Positions 7,904 to 15,418 of a DNA stretch of 51,625 nucleotides are shown piece after piece. A program made the translations under genes and the position numbers. The notes beneath the pieces are model-generated. The model was not told the origin of the DNA. It saw only the letters and a program-made list of their open reading frames with translations, and made no database searches. Each line of letters starts with the position of its first letter. The stretch's first letter is position 1. The stretch spans positions 1-51,625 of the forward strand of contig PLNT01000013.1 of the NCBI GenBank assembly GCA_003141895.1, given 5' to 3'. The DNA is from Bacteroidales bacterium (lineage in GTDB: Bacteria > Bacteroidota > Bacteroidia > Bacteroidales > VadinHA17).

Positions 7904-8221
7904 ATGGATAAAGTATTGCTAAGACCTTTTAATCTAATCGATAATACTGAACTGCCGGAAGTATCAGTTGATAAGCTGCCTTCCGATGGAGATCCGATTG
8001 AAATAGACCGGGAATTATACTATGTATGTGAAAGGATTTACGAAACGGGGGTTGAGGCTCCAAGGATAGGAGTAATACCATTGGTGGTAAGAAATCCGGC
8101 TAATGTGGTAAACATAAAAGAGTATATTAAGTGTTTGTCTATCGCTCACAGGAAAGTAGTTTTTAAGAATGCAAATGGAGTTTGCGGGCTGGAGAATTGC
8201 GACGAAATGATTATAATCTGA
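7904..8221 (+). CDS. Small conserved protein of unknown function
   Basis: A 105-residue soluble protein starting MDKVLLRPFNLIDNTELP. There is no signal peptide or membrane segment. The first half is acidic; the second half alternates short hydrophobic strands (RIGVIPLVVRN, AHRKVVFKNANG) and contains one cysteine pair region (GVCGLENC). It resembles unannotated small proteins of Bacteroidota, but I cannot assign a function. TAACTTTA, close to the -7 consensus, lies about 25 bp before the ATG. It precedes the SDR gene on the same strand, separated by a hexamer repeat tract. Confidence 0.55.
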   Translation: MDKVLLRPFNLIDNTELPEVSVDKLPSDGDPIEIDRELYYVCERIYETGVEAPRIGVIPLVVRNPANVVNIKEYIKCLSIAHRKVVFKNANGVCGLENCDEMIII

Positions 8222-8256
8222 GGTTGAGGCTAGGGCTAAGGTTAAGGTTGAGAGTT
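8221..8256. repeat. Hexamer tandem tract AGGYTR
   Basis: About five 6-bp units (AGGTTG, AGGCTA, GGGCTA, AGGTTA, AGGTTG) begin at the last base of the stop codon of the 105-aa gene and fill the spacer up to the SDR start. Confidence 0.6.
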
Positions 8257-8270
8257 TATTGTTCATAATT

Positions 8271-9068
8271 ATGACCTTGAAACAAAAATACGGTAATACT
8301 GCCCTGGTAGCAGGTGCATCCGAAGGTATTGGTGCTGCTTTTGCGACCCAACTGGCGAAAGAAGGTATGGATCTGGTACTTATCGCCCGTCGTCCTGAAC
8401 CATTGCAGCTACTGGCTGACTCATTGGGAAATAAATATAAAGTTCAAATACAGTGTTTAGCCTGCGACCTGTCTGATAAAAATGCAATAAATCACATTAA
8501 GGAAGCTCTGAATGGTAGAGAAATAAATCTGATGGTCTACAATGCTGCCCTGTCTTATATCGGTCCATTTATAAAAAATTCATCAGAGAATCATTCACTT
8601 GCAGCTCAGGTAAATATGATAACACCTCTGAAACTTGTCCATTTTTTTGGAGAAAAAATGCTGGCAAAAGGGAAAGGCGCAATTGTTTTGATGACGTCAC
8701 TTGCCGGATTCCAGGGAAGCGGTTTTCTCTCGATGTACGCTGCTACCAAAGCATTTAACAGGATTTTAGGAGAAAGTCTATGGTATGAATGGAAGAATAG
8801 TGGCGTTGATATCATAGCATGTTGTGCCGGCGCAACCTCAACTCCAGGTTATATAAATACTCAACCTGAAAAAACCGGGTTCTTTACTCCAAGGGTCCTT
8901 GCACCAGAAGAAGTTGCAGAAGAATGTCTGAAGAAATTAGGGAAACAGCCTTCCTTCATCACTGGCAGAAACAACAGGATCGCTTCATTTATTATGCAGA
9001 AGTTAATGTCCCGGAAGATGGCGATCAATATTATGGGGGATACGACGAGGAAAATGTATAGATTCTAA
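8271..9068 (+). CDS. SDR-family NAD(P)-dependent oxidoreductase
   Basis: A short-chain dehydrogenase/reductase of 265 residues from the ATG at 8271; the TTG at 8259 would add four residues inside the repeat tract and is less likely. It shows the Rossmann motif GASEGIGAAFA near the N-terminus, NAA in place of the usual NNAG, the catalytic Ser in LMTSLAG, and YAATK with Tyr and Lys of the triad. It is a cytoplasmic oxidoreductase for an unidentified alcohol/ketone substrate. The sequence is most like the DltE/short-chain acyl dehydrogenase subgroup with a long C-terminal helix. Confidence 0.8.
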   Translation: MTLKQKYGNTALVAGASEGIGAAFATQLAKEGMDLVLIARRPEPLQLLADSLGNKYKVQIQCLACDLSDKNAINHIKEALNGREINLMVYNAALSYIGPFIKNSSENHSLAAQVNMITPLKLVHFFGEKMLAKGKGAIVLMTSLAGFQGSGFLSMYAATKAFNRILGESLWYEWKNSGVDIIACCAGATSTPGYINTQPEKTGFFTPRVLAPEEVAEECLKKLGKQPSFITGRNNRIASFIMQKLMSRKMAINIMGDTTRKMYRF

Positions 9069-9096
9069 TCCGTTTGCAATAACTTTTCTTTTGTTT

Positions 9097-9176
9097 ACCC
9101 CCTTTCATTTTCCCCCAAGGGGGAAAGGTTTGTACTGCTCCTTCCCCCCTGGGGGAAGGTTGGGAAGAGGGTAAAT
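9097..9176. repeat. C/G-rich hairpin spacer repeat
   Basis: Two small palindromes, TTTCCCCCAAGGGGGAAA-like and CCTTCCCCCCTGGGGGAAGG, sit in tandem within 80 bp between the SDR gene and the convergent sterol-reductase-like gene. They could form hairpins on either strand and so might end both transcripts. They belong to the general class of G-rich spacer elements in this window. Confidence 0.5.
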
Positions 9177-9188
9177 AAACAGCAGGGG

Positions 9189-10268
9189 CTAATATATATA
9201 AGGTATTATCCTGAAAGGAACCCTCTTTACATAATCTTTCCAAAGATCACCGTACTTGATTGAGCATCTTTTATCATCATCCCTCTGCCGTGCAATTAAG
9301 AGGAGGATGTAATATAAAGGATATAACCAGGGACCGATCAAGGTTGGATAACCTGTACAAAGAACTATTCCTGATGCCATTAATATCTCACCCGAATAGT
9401 TTACATGTCTGCTGATGCCCCAGAATCCATTTACCAGAAGCGTGTTATTGCCATCAGAAATTGTTTCAGGAACAATATTCAGGAATGCCCTTCCCGGATC
9501 TTTTTTGAAAAAATATTTCTGAAGATTTGCTCCACGCGATAAGATCCATCCTGATAGGAAAATAAGTACATAAACAAATAATAACCATGATGGTGTATGG
9601 GGATCAGGCAGATCTACTGTCGACCATAAAAAGACGGAATAGAAATACGGATAAAAGACTATGCACCCCCAGCCTAATTTGAATCCTACTCTTTCTGCAA
9701 ATAAATCATATGTGTAAAGATGAACTTCCTCGAAAATAAAATAATCAATAATGAAATAAGTAAGAAGAGCAGTTGATAGAATAATACCGGTGGATGCCTG
9801 GTCTCCATAGAGAGCCAGGTGATGAGCCGTAAAACTCAGGGCATTCAGTTCCAGCATTGTTGCACCTGTAAGGTAAAGCCACATCTTTGCATCTGCAAGT
9901 CCTCCACGGAACTGAAGGTTTTCTATCCTTCCAAAAAAAAGATCAGATAAAAATGATTTCCTTACAGGTGGATAGCGTAATACAACTGCAAGTGAGAAAA
10001 TCACTCCTGCTGCAAACGCTCCGGCAAGACCAAACCACCTGTAATTATACAGCCAGTCAAAAGGTATTACCTTAAAGTACCCAAGCAGAAACCAGATCAG
10101 AACCACTGTAAAGAAAACGTAGATACCATTAAGATGATATCTCATTTTTTCCCTGGAATTTGTTTTGGTAACATATCCTGTCACCCACCTGCCGGGTAAA
10201 ATAGCGTTCAATGCGAAAATCAGGGAAGAGATAATAATCGGAGCTAAAAATCCAAGGGTCTTATACAT
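9189..10268 (-). CDS. ERG4/ERG24-like membrane reductase or methyltransferase-fold protein
   Basis: A polytopic membrane protein of 359 residues with about nine hydrophobic segments. The C-terminal region carries NGFWGISRHVNYSGEIL, then a hydrophobic pair and RQRDDDKRCSIKYGDLWKDYVKRVPFRIIPYIY, the typical end of the ERG4/ERG24 sterol reductase and related isoprenylcysteine-methyltransferase-like families. Eukaryotic relatives reduce sterol double bonds with NADPH; bacterial members are largely uncharacterised and could act on other isoprenoids. The start was set at the ATG at 10268 (MYKTLGFLAP); 35 extra in-frame codons upstream run into a heptamer spacer array and look non-coding. Confidence 0.7.
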   Translation of the reverse strand: MYKTLGFLAPIIISSLIFALNAILPGRWVTGYVTKTNSREKMRYHLNGIYVFFTVVLIWFLLGYFKVIPFDWLYNYRWFGLAGAFAAGVIFSLAVVLRYPPVRKSFLSDLFFGRIENLQFRGGLADAKMWLYLTGATMLELNALSFTAHHLALYGDQASTGIILSTALLTYFIIDYFIFEEVHLYTYDLFAERVGFKLGWGCIVFYPYFYSVFLWSTVDLPDPHTPSWLLFVYVLIFLSGWILSRGANLQKYFFKKDPGRAFLNIVPETISDGNNTLLVNGFWGISRHVNYSGEILMASGIVLCTGYPTLIGPWLYPLYYILLLIARQRDDDKRCSIKYGDLWKDYVKRVPFRIIPYIY

Positions 10269-10328
10269 AATTACATTATACTTAATAATGGTAAGTAAAA
10301 TTATTGAATATTTTAGATTATCCAAGTT

Positions 10329-10391
10329 GTATACGGTACGAGGCGTACAGCTAACGAACCCGGCAACCAGCAACCAGCATCAAGCAACTTC
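10329..10391. repeat. Heptamer tandem array (9 units)
   Basis: Nine consecutive 7-bp units, beginning GTATACG, GTACGAG, GCGTACA, GCTAACG and passing into CAACCAG, CAACCAG, CATCAAG, CAACTTC. It fills the space between two minus-strand genes and abuts the stop of the 119-aa exported protein gene. Confidence 0.65.
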
Positions 10392-10751
10392 TTATTTCCT
10401 CTTCAGTAAATAATTCCTGTCTGAACTATTTTTTTCGACTATATATCCCTTGTTAAGTTCGAGGACCCATCCATTGCCTGAGACATTATCAGACGTGATC
10501 AGTGTTGGTTCACATAATGTTACCTTGTCCCGGTTTGAGCCTAACAAATTTGCATATAGTTTTCGTGAACCCGGGTTAACAAGAAGAACCGGTCCGTAGA
10601 TATCAAGATTCCATAAATCCTTGTAGTGAGCTGTATTAGCCTTAATTTCCTGAAAGTAAACTGCAACAGAATCATTGAAATTCAATGTCTGTCCTGATGT
10701 CATTAAATCCGGGACTGTTATTATCAGCAGAAAGAAGATTATCCGTTTCAT
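10392..10751 (-). CDS. Short exported protein, possibly a truncated longer gene
   Basis: A 119-residue protein with a signal peptide (MKRIIFFLLIITVPDLMTSG, cleavage near residue 20). The next part, HYKDLWNLDIYGPVLLVNPG, resembles the opening of longer exported Bacteroidota proteins that continue into a zinc-peptidase-like domain; that resemblance is from memory and unverified. Here the frame ends after about 100 mature residues, right at a heptamer repeat array, which supports truncation. Alternatively it is a complete small periplasmic protein. It shares the upstream region with the divergent helicase gene. Confidence 0.55.
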   Translation of the reverse strand: MKRIIFFLLIITVPDLMTSGQTLNFNDSVAVYFQEIKANTAHYKDLWNLDIYGPVLLVNPGSRKLYANLLGSNRDKVTLCEPTLITSDNVSGNGWVLELNKGYIVEKNSSDRNYLLKRK

Positions 10752-10790
10752 TTTATGTTTTGATTGGCTAAGTTACGTTTTTTAGATACT

Positions 10791-10820
10791 TGTAAGGACG
10801 TTGAATGCAATGTCCCTACT
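10791..10820. repeat. Imperfect copy of a 30-bp palindrome
   Basis: This 30-bp segment is a diverged copy of the perfect palindrome at 13707-13736, with the shared core GGACGTTG-ATGCAA-GTCCCTAC and only a few differences. It lies in the divergent region between the short exported protein gene and the helicase gene. Confidence 0.6.
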
Positions 10821-10853
10821 ATCTACAATCAACAAGTTATCCACATATTTAAC

Positions 10854-10861
10854 TATCTTTG
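10854..10861 (+). promoter_or_regulatory. -7 promoter box TATCTTTG of the helicase gene
   Basis: An exact TAnnTTTG match. Its last three bases (TTG at 10859) are also the most upstream possible start codon of the helicase frame; a codon inside the -7 box cannot lie on the transcript, so the next in-frame start, TTG at 10883, was used. A clear -33 TTG is not visible. Confidence 0.6.
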
Positions 10862-10882
10862 CAACCCACTAATAACATATAT

Positions 10883-12001
10883 TTGAAAACGTTCTCTGAA
10901 TTAGGTATATCCGGCGCTTTTATAAAAGGACTGGAAGAAATAAACATAATTATCCCGACTGAAATACAGGAAAAAGCCATTCCCATTTTAATTGAAAAGG
11001 AAACTGATTTCATTGGTCAGGCACAGACCGGAACTGGTAAAACAGCTGCTTACGGATTGCCAATTCTGCAGGCAATAAATCCTGATAAACAAAATGTACA
11101 GGCATTAATATTATCTCCAACACGAGAACTTGGGCAACAGATTGCAAAACAATTGTTTAAGTTTACAAAATACGTTCCCAAAAAAATATTCATTGAATCG
11201 GTTTATGGAGGTGCTCATATTGAGGAACAGATCCGGTCACTAAAACGGCCTACTCACATTGTAGTTGCCACACCGGGACGTCTTTGTGATTTACTTCAGC
11301 GTAGAGCAATTGATCTTTCATTCATCAAAACTCTGGTTCTTGACGAAGCGGATGAGATGCTCAGCCTGGGATTCAAAAAAGAGCTCGATACAATTCTTAA
11401 ATATACGGCCGGCAATAGCCACACCTGGTTGTTTTCCGCAACTATACCTGCTGGCATTAAAACGATCATTTCAAGCTATATGTCTCCTAAGGCAGTAAGA
11501 GTTGAGGTAAACAGGAATGACATTGTAAACAAGGATATCGAACACAAATTTCTCATTTGTTCGCGTCTTGAGAAACCTGAAGTCCTCTTTCAGTTCTTAA
11601 GAACACAGGGAGCAGGAAGAGGTCTTGTTTTCTGCAGGACAAAAATCGAAGCCCAGACCGTAACCAAAAGACTGCAGGCAAAAAAAGTTAATGCCGAGGC
11701 ATTGCAGGGTGATATGCTGCAGAAAGAACGTGATAAAGTTATGCGGGCATTCAAGAATACCAAACTTCAGATTCTTGTTGCGACCGATCTGGCAGCCAGA
11801 GGAATTGACGTTAAAGAACTTGCCTTTGTGGTTCATTATCAGCTCCCTGAGAAAACTGAGTATTATACACATCGAAGCGGAAGAACTGGACGGGCCGGAA
11901 ATAAGGGTTTTTCTCTCAGTCTCGTTACACCCAGAGAGGTTGATGGGTTAAAAGGAATAGAAAGGGAGTTGGGAATAAAAGTTAAAGAGATACAACGGTA
12001 A
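10883..12001 (+). CDS. DEAD-box ATP-dependent RNA helicase
   Basis: A 372-residue minimal DEAD-box helicase. Motif I AQTGTGKT lies at about 47-54, PTREL near 80, DEAD at 154-157, SAT at 185-187, and HRSGRTGRAG in the last 40 residues. It remodels RNA duplexes or RNPs in the cytoplasm, in ribosome assembly or mRNA decay. No C-terminal basic extension is present, unlike many bacterial paralogs. There is no ATG in the N-terminal part; TTG at 10883 gives MKTFSELGISG, the usual start of this family, while the TTG at 10859 falls in the promoter. Confidence 0.9.
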   Translation: MKTFSELGISGAFIKGLEEINIIIPTEIQEKAIPILIEKETDFIGQAQTGTGKTAAYGLPILQAINPDKQNVQALILSPTRELGQQIAKQLFKFTKYVPKKIFIESVYGGAHIEEQIRSLKRPTHIVVATPGRLCDLLQRRAIDLSFIKTLVLDEADEMLSLGFKKELDTILKYTAGNSHTWLFSATIPAGIKTIISSYMSPKAVRVEVNRNDIVNKDIEHKFLICSRLEKPEVLFQFLRTQGAGRGLVFCRTKIEAQTVTKRLQAKKVNAEALQGDMLQKERDKVMRAFKNTKLQILVATDLAARGIDVKELAFVVHYQLPEKTEYYTHRSGRTGRAGNKGFSLSLVTPREVDGLKGIERELGIKVKEIQR

Positions 12002-12010
12002 GGATATGAA

Positions 12011-12088
12011 AGCTGTAGAGGCTTTAATGGCTGCAGAGGTTGTAAGAGCATAGCATTTAAAGCCGTTAAACCATTTAAAGCATTTTAT
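12011..12088. repeat. Nonamer tandem tracts
   Basis: Two adjoining 9-bp-period tracts: AGCTGTAGA, GGCTTTAAT, GGCTGCAGA, GGTTGTAAG, and then GCATTTAAA, GCCGTTAAA, CCATTTAAA, GCATTTTAT (12053-12088). They fill the spacer between the helicase gene and the VF530 gene and stop at its ATG. Confidence 0.6.
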
Positions 12089-12089
12089 T

Positions 12090-12308
12090 ATGAGCAAAGA
12101 TCCGTTAGAAGGTAAAACTCTTGAGTTTATAGTTAATTTCCTTGTGGATTATTATGGATGGGAACAGCTTAGTACTCATATTAACGTTAAATGCTTTTCA
12201 AATAATCCAAGCGTGCAGTCTAGTCTGAAATTCTTAAGGAAGACACCCTGGGCAAGGAAGAAGGTTGAGGATTTATATCTTTCGGTAAATAAACGGAGTC
12301 GACTTTAA
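12090..12308 (+). CDS. VF530-family (DUF2132) DNA-binding-like protein
   Basis: A 72-residue protein with the signature of the VF530/DUF2132 family: LEFIVNFLVDYYGWEQLS, then CFSNNPSVQSSLKFLRKTPWARKKVEDLY. The family is a small helical fold with similarity to DNA-binding domains; its cellular role is not established. It is full length for the family. It could be cotranscribed with the helicase gene 88 bp upstream. Confidence 0.85.
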   Translation: MSKDPLEGKTLEFIVNFLVDYYGWEQLSTHINVKCFSNNPSVQSSLKFLRKTPWARKKVEDLYLSVNKRSRL

Positions 12309-12466
12309 ACTCTTAATATCCCTAAGTCACTCAGTATCTTGGTCTCCCACTCCCCATTCTCCCACTCTCTTCTTCAACTGGATGCATGTATAGTGAGTCA
12401 TGGATCTTTTTCTCATCATTTTTCTCCGCTGTAACATAATACATTTCTTTATATATTTCTTTTAAT

Positions 12467-12474
12467 TAGATTTG
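12467..12474 (+). promoter_or_regulatory. -7 promoter box TAGATTTG
   Basis: A perfect TAnnTTTG match 48 bp upstream of the PepC-like peptidase ATG. Confidence 0.5.
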
Positions 12475-12522
12475 GAAATTAATCTGCAAAAAATCTGATG
12501 TATAAACTCTTAATTTAATTCC

Positions 12523-13653
12523 ATGAACAAAATAATAAAACTTGTTGGACTTCTCTTGCTAGTCAGTACTCTGGCATACAGCCAGGAAACAGGCTATGTG
12601 TTTACAATGAAAAAAGAACTTCCCTGCACACCTGTAAAAAATCAGAATGCCACATTGACATGCTGGTGTTTCTCAGGGATATCAATGCTTGAATCAGAAT
12701 TGTTGCGTATTGGTAAACAGCCAAACGATCTGTCTGTAATGTATGTTGTTCGGCATACCTATGAGAAAAAAGCGCAGATGTTTGCGAGGGTGCATGGCAG
12801 CTCAACACTTGCAGGAGGCGGTGAATATGGCGATGTACTAAGCGCATGGCGTGAGGTTGGATTGGTTCCTGACGCTGCATATCCGGGTTTGAATTATGGT
12901 GAAATTAAACATAACCATAGTGAGATGGATGCTGCAATCAAAGGTTATATGGATGCCATTATAAAAAGTTCAAAACTGACAACTGCATGGTTCATGGGAT
13001 TAAACGGAATTCTGGATGCCTATCTTGGTAAAATGCCTGAAAACTTTACCTATGAAGGCAAAACATATACACCAGCGACTTTCACAAAAGATATGGGCAT
13101 AAATCCTGATGATTATGTTCTTTTAACTTCATTCAATCATCATCCATTTTACAAACAGTGCATGCTTGAATTGCCTGACAACTGGGCAGGAGGTACTTTT
13201 TATAATTTGCCTCTGGACGATTTCATGCAGGTTATCGATAATTCATTGATGAATGGTTATACAGTTGCCTGGGCAAGTGATATGAGTGATAAGGGTTTCT
13301 CAATGAAACAGGGAGTTGCTATCATTCCTGAAAAAAACTGGAACGAAATGAACGAGGAAGAATTATCGAAGATATTTAACGGACCTCATCCCGAAAAAGT
13401 GATCACACAGGAATTAAGACAAAAAGATTTTGACAACTATACAACCACCGATGATCATGGAATGCATATTATCGGTCTCGCAACCGACCAGGCAGGAAAC
13501 ACTTTCTATAAAGTGAAAAACTCATGGGGAGTTATGGGGAAATATGATGGTTTCATCTTTGTGTCAAAACCATTCATCATGCTGCGGACAACCAACATTA
13601 TGGTCAACAAGCATGCTATTCCGGAAGCCATTGCAAAGAAACTTGGGATATAA
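12523..13653 (+). CDS. Exported C1-family cysteine peptidase (PepC/bleomycin hydrolase-like)
   Basis: A 376-residue papain-clan peptidase. The signal peptide covers residues 1-20 (LLLVSTLAYS-Q). The active site is visible as Gln41 and Cys47 in QNATLTCW, six apart as in papain, His312 in DDHGMH, and Asn333 in KNSWG. PepC-type enzymes are usually cytosolic aminopeptidases forming hexamers; the signal peptide here points to periplasmic or surface peptide breakdown, as in many Bacteroidota homologs. It has its own promoter box and stands alone. Confidence 0.87.
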   Translation: MNKIIKLVGLLLLVSTLAYSQETGYVFTMKKELPCTPVKNQNATLTCWCFSGISMLESELLRIGKQPNDLSVMYVVRHTYEKKAQMFARVHGSSTLAGGGEYGDVLSAWREVGLVPDAAYPGLNYGEIKHNHSEMDAAIKGYMDAIIKSSKLTTAWFMGLNGILDAYLGKMPENFTYEGKTYTPATFTKDMGINPDDYVLLTSFNHHPFYKQCMLELPDNWAGGTFYNLPLDDFMQVIDNSLMNGYTVAWASDMSDKGFSMKQGVAIIPEKNWNEMNEEELSKIFNGPHPEKVITQELRQKDFDNYTTTDDHGMHIIGLATDQAGNTFYKVKNSWGVMGKYDGFIFVSKPFIMLRTTNIMVNKHAIPEAIAKKLGI

Positions 13654-13706
13654 ATTATTTACCCCAAATCTCTTAATACTTAGGTATAAACTGGAGCACT
13701 GAAAGG

Positions 13707-13736
13707 TGTAGGGACGTTGCATGCAACGTCCCTACA
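13707..13736. terminator. Perfect 30-bp palindrome between convergent genes
   Basis: A perfectly self-complementary 30-bp sequence (left half TGTAGGGACGTTGCA). It lies between the 3' ends of the PepC-like gene and the MFS gene, where it could form a cruciform or a hairpin that ends both transcripts. There is no U-tract. A diverged copy sits at 10791-10820, so it is also a dispersed repeat. Confidence 0.6.
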
Positions 13737-13746
13737 ATCCAATTTA

Positions 13747-14997
13747 TTACATCTTACTCTTAAGCGAAAGCTTCCGTAATGGTTTGTTAACCTTAATAGT
13801 AGTGAAAACAACAACAAGTGTCATAATTCCCCCGAAAACCACCGACGGCACCAACCCCATTAACCTGGCTGCAACGCCAGATTCGAATGCCCCCAATTCA
13901 TTTGAAGAACCTATAAAAATACTGTTTACAGAGGCAACACGTCCCCGCATATCATCGGGGGTGAAAAGCTGAAGAATAGTTCCTCTTATAACCACACTAA
14001 TGTTATCAAATGCTCCGCTAAGAATTAACAATATTCCCGATAAAATGAAACTTCTAGAGAGACCGAAGCCTATCATACAGAGACCAAAACCAAGAACTGC
14101 AATGAAAAGTACTTTCCCGGTTTCTTTTACCGGCGGATGATACATGAGAACGAACGCCATCAAAGCTGCACCAATTGCCGGGCATGCCCTAAGAAGCCCC
14201 AGCCCCTGAGGACCGGCATTCAGAATATCGGATGCAAACACAGGGAGCATGGCAACTGCCCCTCCGAAAAGAACAGCAAACATATCGAGAGTAAAAGCTC
14301 CGAGCAGTTCAGGCGTTTTGAAAACAAATCTTATGCCTGTACGTATACGGGTAAATACACCTTCGGCTGTCTCAATTATCGTGTGCTTGCTGACTTTAAT
14401 AAGCATTACCATAAAGAACGAGAGAATATTTAAACCTACTACTAGAGAATAGGCAGGTACTATTCCCCAGAATCCATAAATCAGCCCCCCTATTGCCGGT
14501 CCCAGAACGGCTGCTACCTGCCAGTTAGCACTGTTCCATGTAGCAGCATTTGCATATAAATTCCTTGGCACAAGCTGACCCATTAATGCAACCTGGGCAG
14601 GACTAAGTATACCGCGTGCCAATCCTGTTAAAAAGATAGTGGCGAAAATGGGTATTATCCCATATTTTGCAGAGAAGTATGCAGCATTTGAACTGTAGAT
14701 TAAAAGAATCAGGGAGCTGAGAATAAGTAAGAGAGTTGTATAATTAACAATCTTCCGTCTGTTGTGCAAATCGATATAATGACCGGCAAAAAGTGAAATG
14801 CCAACCTGTGGCACTACTTCTGCGAGACCAATAAATCCAAGCCAGAGAACGTTGTGTGATAATGCATATATCTGCCAGCCAACAATAACCGACTGCATCA
14901 GTGAAGCCATTGTCATAAAAATGCGATAAAGCAGGAAAAACCGGAAATTTTTAACGTGTATTACAGCAAATGCTTCACCGGACAACCAGGATTTCAT
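13747..14997 (-). CDS. MFS transporter (EntS-like drug/siderophore exporter)
   Basis: A 416-residue major facilitator with about 12 hydrophobic segments. The N-terminal half reads FRFFLLYRIFMTMASLMQSVIVGWQIYAL and carries the loop GHYIDLHNRRKI, matching motif A (GxxxDxxxRR). It resembles the MFS_3/EntS branch that exports siderophores or drugs. The substrate cannot be inferred; no biosynthetic genes are nearby. It is probably monocistronic, with its 3' end facing the palindrome. Confidence 0.82.
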   Translation of the reverse strand: MKSWLSGEAFAVIHVKNFRFFLLYRIFMTMASLMQSVIVGWQIYALSHNVLWLGFIGLAEVVPQVGISLFAGHYIDLHNRRKIVNYTTLLLILSSLILLIYSSNAAYFSAKYGIIPIFATIFLTGLARGILSPAQVALMGQLVPRNLYANAATWNSANWQVAAVLGPAIGGLIYGFWGIVPAYSLVVGLNILSFFMVMLIKVSKHTIIETAEGVFTRIRTGIRFVFKTPELLGAFTLDMFAVLFGGAVAMLPVFASDILNAGPQGLGLLRACPAIGAALMAFVLMYHPPVKETGKVLFIAVLGFGLCMIGFGLSRSFILSGILLILSGAFDNISVVIRGTILQLFTPDDMRGRVASVNSIFIGSSNELGAFESGVAARLMGLVPSVVFGGIMTLVVVFTTIKVNKPLRKLSLKSKM

Positions 14998-15045
14998 AAA
15001 AAAATATTTTCAGGGGCAAAAATAATATAATATGTGGATAAATCC

Positions 15046-15080
15046 GGTATAAGGTATGAGGAGTGAGCCATGAGGTGTGA
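15046..15080. repeat. Heptamer tandem array (5 units)
   Basis: Five 7-bp units: GGTATAA, GGTATGA, GGAGTGA, GCCATGA, GGTGTGA. It lies between the MFS start and the terminator of the sigma-factor operon. Confidence 0.7.
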
Positions 15081-15088
15081 GGTTAATA

Positions 15089-15112
15089 AAAAAACCGGCT
15101 TTCGCCGGCTTT
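15089..15112 (-). terminator. Intrinsic terminator of sigma-factor operon
   Basis: A hairpin with core CCGGC / GCCGG and loop TTTC, followed on the minus strand by seven T residues. It begins a few bases past the stop codon of the 100-aa membrane protein. Confidence 0.75.
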
Positions 15113-15114
15113 AT

Positions 15115-15417
15115 TTATACTTTTTCAGGGGCAGCTGCAGCCTCATCATGCCAGCAACCGTGTCTGAATTTATCATTATATTTTCTTCTCCACTCAGGTT
15201 TACCCGGATGCGGATGTCTTCTCGGAGCAACTCCGGATAGAAGAATTTTAGACAGGATAAACAATCCGGCTGTCTGCCAGAATGTAAGTACAGGTCCGTG
15301 GAATAAAACCGGGATCAGAGTATTCCATAAACTCATTGTGACAAATATTGTCAGGGTAATAAAACCCAGTCCAAGGATTCCAAATCCTATGAACTTAAAA
15401 ACTCTCAATGTTTTCAT
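15115..15417 (-). CDS. Small two-helix membrane protein paired with ECF sigma factor
   Basis: A 100-residue protein with two hydrophobic segments (about 7-30 and 42-62). A polar C-terminal tail is rich in basic residues and His (RRHPHPGKPEWRRKYNDKFRHGCWHDE). It begins one base after the sigma-factor stop codon, so the two are translated from one message. It is not a recognisable anti-sigma factor (no ZAS HExxCxxC motif), but position and topology make a membrane regulator of the sigma factor possible. The His/Cys-rich tail could bind metal; that is inference only. Confidence 0.65.
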   Translation of the reverse strand: MKTLRVFKFIGFGILGLGFITLTIFVTMSLWNTLIPVLFHGPVLTFWQTAGLFILSKILLSGVAPRRHPHPGKPEWRRKYNDKFRHGCWHDEAAAAPEKV

Positions 15418-15418
15418 A

